From contig PMEV01000097.1 in NCBI GenBank assembly GCA_003154855.1, positions 19,804 through 26,034 of the forward strand: DNA of 6,231 nt, written 5' to 3'. Numbering within the stretch: the first letter of the stretch is position 1; each line of letters begins with the position of its first letter. Position numbers and translations under genes: made by a program. Of this stretch, positions 1 through 3,979 are shown piece by piece. The notes under the pieces were generated by a model. It saw nothing but the letters and a program-made list of their open reading frames with translations, searched no databases and had not been told where the DNA came from. The stretch comes from Bryobacterales bacterium. GTDB lineage: Bacteria > Acidobacteriota > Terriglobia > Bryobacterales > Bryobacteraceae.

Positions 1-212
1 TGCCCGGCGGTGGCGTCGGTCTTGAAGAACTGCTCTCCCACGCCGCAACTCGCCGGTAGAACTGCCCCGGACTTGGCCGGCTTGGTAGTCGAGGCCCCGG
101 AGGCGTCCCATGTGCCGGATACCGCCCTCCCGCCATTGATCGTCGTCTGGCCTGGCAGCAAGGCTGCGGCGGCTAACGCCCAAACGAAAAGGTTGCTGGT
201 TGTCTGCTTCAT
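1..212 (-). CDS. Secreted protein of unknown function, N-terminal part only (runs off left edge)
   Basis: The visible 70 residues begin MKQTTSNLF and form a typical signal peptide: a Lys at position 2, a hydrophobic core at about 8-19 (LFVWALAAAALL) and a probable cleavage site near 20-22. A low-complexity Gly/Ala/Ser/Thr linker follows. Cys56 then leads into GVGEQFFKTDATAG at 57-70. I associate this Cys-x-VG-E-x-FFKTDATAG sentence with secreted proteins of Acidobacteriota; that is recollection, not a database hit. The frame is open to the window edge. The start is ATG at 212-210, because GAGAG lies 6 bases upstream; an in-frame ATG two codons earlier (218-216) is possible, and a TGA at 224-222 closes the frame above it. 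It is on the same strand as the glycosyltransferase gene but about 370 bases downstream, so probably a separate transcript. The protein is predicted to be exported, and no catalytic domain is visible in this piece. Confidence 0.82.
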   Translation of the reverse strand, partial: MKQTTSNLFVWALAAAALLPGQTTINGGRAVSGTWDASGASTTKPAKSGAVLPASCGVGEQFFKTDATAG

Positions 213-218
213 CTCCAT

Positions 219-223
219 CTCTC
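219..223 (-). promoter_or_regulatory. Ribosome binding site deciding the start of the left-edge gene
   Basis: On the minus strand GAGAG sits 6 bases before the ATG at 212. That spacing favours this ATG over the in-frame ATG at 218, which would almost touch the purine run. Confidence 0.5.
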
Positions 224-229
224 ACTGGA

Positions 230-241
230 CCGGCGCGCCGG
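230..241. repeat. Perfect 12-bp palindrome just upstream of the left-edge gene
   Basis: CCGGCGCGCCGG equals its own reverse complement. It lies 17 bases from the ATG at 212 and 6 bases from the GAGAG ribosome site. It could be a protein-binding site or an RNA structure in the leader, but in GC-rich DNA such a palindrome can also arise by chance. Confidence 0.4.
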
Positions 242-440
242 GCCGCTGGCATTCCCTCGCCGGCCGCCTGGCGCAATCGCTTCGCGCGCCCCGCGCCGCT
301 CCGCCTCAAGTGTCCAACGGGTCCCCGCCGCACGCCGCCGCTCAATTTCGCGATGTCCTTGTAAAAGAGCCGGATATTTCGCCCGCTCCCGCGTGACCGA
401 AAAAGGTTTGCCTCGGCATGCACTGGCCGATTAGATTCCG

Positions 441-501
441 GTCGCGGGATCGCGCGACGGCGCGGCAGGCACTTTACGTCCAGGCGCGAAAGAGCCGCGC
501 C
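441..501. repeat. Two short GC-rich inverted repeats downstream of the glycosyltransferase gene
   Basis: GTCGCG (441-446) pairs with CGCGAC (453-458) across a 6-base loop, and GGCGCG (483-488) pairs with CGCGCC (496-501) across a 7-base loop. Both lie 89-149 bases past the glycosyltransferase stop, so they could slow or protect the end of that transcript. Neither is followed by a T tract on the minus strand, so I do not call an intrinsic terminator. Confidence 0.35.
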
Positions 502-589
502 GTCCAGCACCTTCCGGTCCTCGATCTCGGTGCCGCGCGACAACAGCCGATCTGAATACAGATATTCTTGTGCGGGAGTTGTTCCGTTC

Positions 590-1864
590 TCACACCGCGG
601 CTTCCAGAGCGCGGCGATCGCGTGGGCGCCCGACGGGCATCAGCGCATAGGCTGCGGCCAGCAGCACCACCGGCTCTATCGGCGCCCGGTAGCGCGGGTC
701 AGCTTGGATGAAGTAGTACAGAGCCGGGAAGGTCGCGAGGGTGCCCAGCAGCACGGGACCGACTATCCCCCCCGGAGCGCGCCTAATTGCGAGAACCGCT
801 CCGACGATGCCAAGTGCGCCCATGAGCAGCGCTAGGATACGTCGATAGAGGGACGAGAACGGCGAAGCCCAGAAGTACCAGACGCGCCGCCCGGTCAACC
901 GTAGGAAGCCTCCAGGGTTGGACCGAATCCACTGAAGCGCGCGGTGCAGCTGCTCATCCATGTAGGGCAGCTCTCCAACTCTCTGGAGCAGGGCACAGGC
1001 TTTCGGTCGTCCCGGGTGCAGATCGAATGATCCAGCCGGCCTCAAGTTATCAATAACATACGGCAAAGCCGCTGGGTTGTTCGAAAGTTCGAGCTCCAGT
1101 CCAAAGTTGCTCCGGATCCAGAACGCCCTGCCGAATTGCACGTAGTTGCGGCCAATCCATGGCGCGGTGGTGAGAATGGCTGTGGCAACCAGCGCCAGAG
1201 TCGTCGCTCGATACGGCTTGACCTTCACGAAGAGCCAAATCATAATCACGGCAAAAGGGGGCGCCAGCGCCGGCCCAAACAGGAAGGCGACGCCCCAGAC
1301 GAAGCCAACCCCGACCGCAGCTCTGAGGCTGGGCTGGCGCCAATACCCCCCCGTGACGCCGAGAGCAACCACGAATAGCCAGGCCACCCACGCGGCTTCC
1401 CAGGCACCCCGAGCCTCCATGCCCGGAAGGAAAGGAAGAACAGCGCCGAATAGGCCCGCCGCAAAGCCTACCGGGAAGCTGAGTCCAAGATTCACTGCGA
1501 GCCACGGGAGCAGCGCGTACGTCATCGAGGCCACCGCCGACGTCGCGATCACAATGAGCACTTCCGGCCGGCCGGCGTAGCGGTATGCCAAAGCCAGGAA
1601 CGCAGCATAACCGGGGGCGACGTGAGCGGTCGGGCCGGTGGGGCAAGTATAGGGATTCCCTAAAGTACCATTGGCGGCGAGGCTCCTCGCGGCACGGTGC
1701 ATCTCATTGTCATATAGGTCCGCCGAGCGCCGGGTAGCGAATCCAATCCCCAGCCGAAGAACGAACGCGACGAGAAACAGGAGAGTGCACGCTCGCAGTC
1801 GCGGCAATCCTTCAGGGGGTCTTCGGAGGGAGTAAGCCGGATTATCCTGCTTGACCGATCTCAA
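590..1864 (-). CDS. GT-C membrane glycosyltransferase, family 39 (PMT_2) type
   Basis: Predicted 424-residue polytopic inner-membrane enzyme. GT-C enzymes of this kind move a sugar from a polyprenyl-phosphate donor to a glycan, lipid or protein on the periplasmic side; donor and acceptor cannot be told here. After a first membrane helix (about 25-42) comes the acidic loop DLYDNEMHRAA (49-59), where GT-C enzymes carry their catalytic acidic residue, then PTGPTAHVAPGY (75-86). About eight further helices follow between 100 and 412, interrupted by a large periplasmic segment (about 240-340) containing PWIGRNYVQFG (235-245) and RSNFGLEL (251-258). RYRAPIEP (391-398) precedes the last helix. Length and layout fit the family. 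The start is TTG at 1864-1862: a stop codon lies five codons upstream in frame, and AGGGGA sits 8 bases before the TTG. It is divergent from the Wzy_C gene, with which it may share a glycan pathway. Fold call is strong, substrate unknown. Confidence 0.9.
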   Translation of the reverse strand: MRSVKQDNPAYSLRRPPEGLPRLRACTLLFLVAFVLRLGIGFATRRSADLYDNEMHRAARSLAANGTLGNPYTCPTGPTAHVAPGYAAFLALAYRYAGRPEVLIVIATSAVASMTYALLPWLAVNLGLSFPVGFAAGLFGAVLPFLPGMEARGAWEAAWVAWLFVVALGVTGGYWRQPSLRAAVGVGFVWGVAFLFGPALAPPFAVIMIWLFVKVKPYRATTLALVATAILTTAPWIGRNYVQFGRAFWIRSNFGLELELSNNPAALPYVIDNLRPAGSFDLHPGRPKACALLQRVGELPYMDEQLHRALQWIRSNPGGFLRLTGRRVWYFWASPFSSLYRRILALLMGALGIVGAVLAIRRAPGGIVGPVLLGTLATFPALYYFIQADPRYRAPIEPVVLLAAAYALMPVGRPRDRRALEAAV

Positions 1865-1872
1865 CCTAAGGT

Positions 1873-1878
1873 TCCCCT
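1873..1878 (-). promoter_or_regulatory. Shine-Dalgarno site supporting the TTG start of the glycosyltransferase
   Basis: AGGGGA on the minus strand lies 8 bases before the TTG at 1864-1862. This is ideal spacing and is the main reason for accepting a TTG start. No ATG or GTG lies between this site and the first membrane helix. Confidence 0.65.
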
Positions 1879-1930
1879 AACGGCGTTTCGAACAGCCCGA
1901 ATTCCGATCCTGAGATCCCGAGCACCGAGT

Positions 1931-1936
1931 ATTATA
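1931..1936 (-). promoter_or_regulatory. Candidate -10 box (TATAAT) for the glycosyltransferase gene
   Basis: A perfect TATAAT stands out in otherwise GC-rich DNA. Transcription would start near 1924, giving a leader of about 60 bases that includes the AGGGGA ribosome site. The -35 at normal spacing (GACTTA, 1959-1954 on the minus strand) is a poor match to TTGACA, so an activator or a different sigma factor may be involved. The box is nearly symmetrical: read on the plus strand it gives TATTAT at 1930-1935, so some rightward activity cannot be excluded. Confidence 0.45.
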
Positions 1937-2205
1937 CAACATGAGGTCTCGCGTAAGTCGCTCAGCAATTCGTCCGGATTCATTCGCACGTTCCCGCCGT
2001 TGTGGACCGTCCAGGACCACCGGGCGGCCGCGGTCTCTCGACGGATACCGATTGCCCGCCCTACGCGCCGCAGCAAGTCTTGGATGGGATACGCGGCTTG
2101 AGCCCTCGGCGGTTTCAAAGTTCTAGATGTTGGCCTCTTGGGCCGGTTTTCGGGTGACCACTGATGCGCGGTTATGGGTTACGCTCGAAACTGCGCCAGG
2201 TCCTG

Positions 2206-2228
2206 TGCTCTCCTAGAAAATGAGAGCA
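2206..2228. repeat. Inverted repeat, 7-bp arms with 9-base spacer
   Basis: TGCTCTC (2206-2212) is the exact reverse complement of GAGAGCA (2222-2228), separated by the AT-rich ctagaaaat. No T run follows on either strand, so it is not an intrinsic terminator. Its position between two divergent genes would suit a regulator binding site, but no function is shown. Confidence 0.4.
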
Positions 2229-2463
2229 ATCGTGCAAGGCGGGGAAGACGGTGTTCATCGAGCGTGCCGCCGTTCCGGTGCTGGCCTCAACGGGACCCCG
2301 GAACCGAGGCGCCTGCCATTGACATGATCCGGCGGGAGCTCGCGCCCATCGCCAGAATGACTTCAACCGCCATCACGCCTAGGTAGAATCGCCTTTCAAG
2401 TTGTGAGGACGCATTAGGGCGTAAGAGGTGCACGGGCCAACGGCGCCAGGATCGCCTGAGAAC

Positions 2464-2472
2464 TGGTAGAAT
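2464..2472 (+). promoter_or_regulatory. Weak candidate extended -10 for the Wzy_C gene
   Basis: TGGTAGAAT fits the extended -10 pattern TGnTATAAT with one mismatch and would start transcription about 80 bases before the ATG at 2558. No -35 match is seen at 16-18 bases upstream. TAGAAT also occurs at 2384-2389 as part of the repeated GGTAGAATCG, so the choice between the two is uncertain. Confidence 0.2.
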
Positions 2473-2557
2473 CGGAAGTGGATTCGCCAGGAATTGCCGG
2501 AATGCGAAGCATGCCGGCACAAATTGCGCTGCAACAACGGACGATTCGAACCCGCCC

Positions 2558-3979
2558 ATGAGATCGCCGACCGGCCAACCTGTTAGCCCCGCGCAGGCTC
2601 CCACTACTGTGGCCACGGGAAGTCCGGGGGCGAAGTTGGCCGTAGGCCGCAGCGCTGCCACGGCTCCCCGTCTTTCCCCCCTCGCCCCGAGTCCTGTACA
2701 GCGGGTGGGGGTGTACATTCTCGGACTTTTCCTTTGGGCCAACTTTACCCTGCCAGACCAGTTCCTGCTGAACCACCTCGGGTGGACGCCCAGGATTAGG
2801 GCCATCAGCGCGGTCCTCACCCTGGCTTTCGGTCTTGTCAGCTTGGCGATGTTCCGCGGCCTGCAACTCCGTGCGGGCCGGTTCTGGCTGGCTTTCTGCC
2901 TGTGGATGGGTGTGACTGTTCCCTTCAGCTACTGGCGCGGCGGCAGCCTTGGGGTCTTTCTCCACACCGTCGAGTACGAGTCGTTGGTGTTCGCCGCCTG
3001 CGCGCTCGCGGTTTCCCTCAAACAAGTTCGCACGCTGATCTATTTCAGCGTCGCTGGGGCCCTCGCCGTCCCGCTCTACTGTTTCCGGTTCGGCTCCTCC
3101 GAGACCGGGCGCCTGGGGATTGAGAACAGTTCTCTCGCCAACCCCAACGACCTCGGCTTTCACCTCCTGATGTGCTTCAGTTTTCTGCTTTTCCTGGTGT
3201 TTCAGCGGCGGCTTTTGCTGCGCTTGCTAGGCGCCGCTGCGCTGGCGGCGGTCCTGGTCTGCATCCTGAGGACCGCCTCGCGCGGCACCTTTCTCTCGCT
3301 TTTCATCGTGGCCGCCGGCCTGTTCTTCGTCGTTCCGCGCATAGCGAAGTTCTGGCTCATCACCCTGTTCTGCTGCGCCATTCTGGTGGCCCTGCTGGCG
3401 ACTCCGGCAGCGGCTCTCCACCGCCTCACCTTCATCTTCGTCGAGACCGAGGGTGTCGAGGTTTCCTCCCAGGATGACGCGCAATCTCTCGGTTCCCAGC
3501 TCAGCCGGGAGGAATTGCTCAAGAAGGCGATTGAGCTGACGCTGACACATCCCCTCTTCGGCGTGGGACCGGGGCAGTTTTCGGATTTCGTGCTCGCGGA
3601 TGCCAAGAGCAGAGGCGAGCACATCGTCGATCTAAGGCAGCACAACACCTACACGCAGGTTTCCAGCGAGATGGGTCTGCCGGCGCTGTTCTTCTACTGT
3701 GCGGCGCTGTTGATGTGCCTACGCATGAACTACCAGGTCGCCAAGCGCGCCTGGAGGCTCCCCGGCCAGCAGGTGGTTGTGGCCCAGTCCCTGTGTTTGT
3801 TCGTCGTTTGTCTAGCCTTTGCCGCCAACACCCTGTTCGTCCATGCGGGCGATCTGTTTTACCACGTTCACCTGATCGGGCTTAGCTTGGCGAACTTCCT
3901 CGCAGCCGGGAACGAACTGGGCCCGTTTGCCCGCGCGCCCATCAAGGCGCCGTTAGCACCTGCAAAGTCCCCGGTTTGA
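2558..3979 (+). CDS. O-antigen ligase / polymerase family membrane protein (Wzy_C domain)
   Basis: Predicted 473-residue inner-membrane protein with about ten or more helices between residues 50 and 450. The family includes O-antigen ligases (WaaL), O-antigen polymerases (Wzy) and PglL-type protein O-glycosyltransferases; all use undecaprenyl-diphosphate-linked glycans at the periplasmic face. Diagnostic stretches are SSLANPNDLG (191-200), RTASRGTF (238-245), and the Wzy_C loop: THPLFGVGPGQF (330-341) followed by RQHNTYTQVSSEMGLPAL (360-377), with the conserved HNTY and E-x-G. The periplasmic loop is roughly 285-375. Residues 1-47 are an unusual Pro/Ala/Thr/Ser-rich cytoplasmic tail. The ATG at 2558 has no clear ribosome site and the frame is open back to 2387 without another ATG or GTG; GTG codons at 2705 and 2711, just before the first helix, are alternatives. 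The 3' end overlaps the opposing gene by 38 bases. Family is clear; ligase, polymerase or protein glycosyltransferase cannot be separated from sequence alone. Confidence 0.92.
   Translation: MRSPTGQPVSPAQAPTTVATGSPGAKLAVGRSAATAPRLSPLAPSPVQRVGVYILGLFLWANFTLPDQFLLNHLGWTPRIRAISAVLTLAFGLVSLAMFRGLQLRAGRFWLAFCLWMGVTVPFSYWRGGSLGVFLHTVEYESLVFAACALAVSLKQVRTLIYFSVAGALAVPLYCFRFGSSETGRLGIENSSLANPNDLGFHLLMCFSFLLFLVFQRRLLLRLLGAAALAAVLVCILRTASRGTFLSLFIVAAGLFFVVPRIAKFWLITLFCCAILVALLATPAAALHRLTFIFVETEGVEVSSQDDAQSLGSQLSREELLKKAIELTLTHPLFGVGPGQFSDFVLADAKSRGEHIVDLRQHNTYTQVSSEMGLPALFFYCAALLMCLRMNYQVAKRAWRLPGQQVVVAQSLCLFVVCLAFAANTLFVHAGDLFYHVHLIGLSLANFLAAGNELGPFARAPIKAPLAPAKSPV

Larger units (their letters stand above)
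224..589. other. Intergenic region between the left-edge gene and the glycosyltransferase
   Basis: This stretch lies downstream of the glycosyltransferase stop and upstream of the left-edge gene, both on the minus strand. I see no convincing gene and no clear -35/-10 pair for the left-edge gene. One minus-strand frame is open from 639 to the left window edge, including the part where it overlaps the left-edge gene out of frame. Its translation becomes Arg-rich and I read it as a stop-poor GC-rich shadow, though a part of it (about 390-570) is more coding-like. The region also contains several GC-rich inverted repeats, listed separately. Confidence 0.5.
1865..2557. other. Long divergent intergenic region, no convincing gene
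   Basis: About 690 bases separate the leftward glycosyltransferase from the rightward Wzy_C gene. Several frames are open here, including an 85-codon minus-strand frame (1861-2118) with a TTG start but no ribosome site. None gives a recognisable protein, and the best promoter for the glycosyltransferase lies inside that 85-codon frame, which argues against it. The region holds a TATAAT box (1931-1936), a 7-bp inverted repeat (2206-2228), a candidate extended -10 (2464-2472) and two copies of GGTAGAATCG at 2382-2391 and 2465-2474. It may be regulatory, or it may hold the remains of a decayed gene. Confidence 0.6.

Noticed and set aside
10..396. 128-codon plus-strand open frame at the left edge
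   Set aside because: It lies opposite the signal-peptide-bearing secreted protein and is Pro/Ala/Arg-rich without any domain: a shadow frame.
550..563. ATCTG-AATA-CAGAT hairpin shortly after the glycosyltransferase stop, considered as a terminator
   Set aside because: Only a 5-bp, AT-containing stem with no T tract after it on the minus strand.
1861..2118. 85-codon minus-strand frame just upstream of the glycosyltransferase, overlapping it as TTGA
   Set aside because: It has a TTG start without a ribosome site, no recognisable domain, and the best promoter for the glycosyltransferase lies inside it. Kept only as a remote possibility in the intergenic entry.
2319..2324. Perfect TTGACA, considered as a -35 box on the plus strand
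   Set aside because: No -10-like hexamer at 16-18 bases downstream; the DNA there is GC-rich (gcgccc).
2287..2820. 177-codon minus-strand frame spanning the start of the Wzy_C gene, with a mildly hydrophobic C-terminus
   Set aside because: Half of it is antisense to a real gene, codon third positions are not consistently G/C in the remaining part, and the product matches nothing I recognise.
2414..3163. 249-codon minus-strand open frame opposite the Wzy_C gene
   Set aside because: Its Glu/Gln/Ala/Arg-rich product is what the antisense of a Leu-rich membrane protein gives. The plus strand holds an unmistakable Wzy_C protein.
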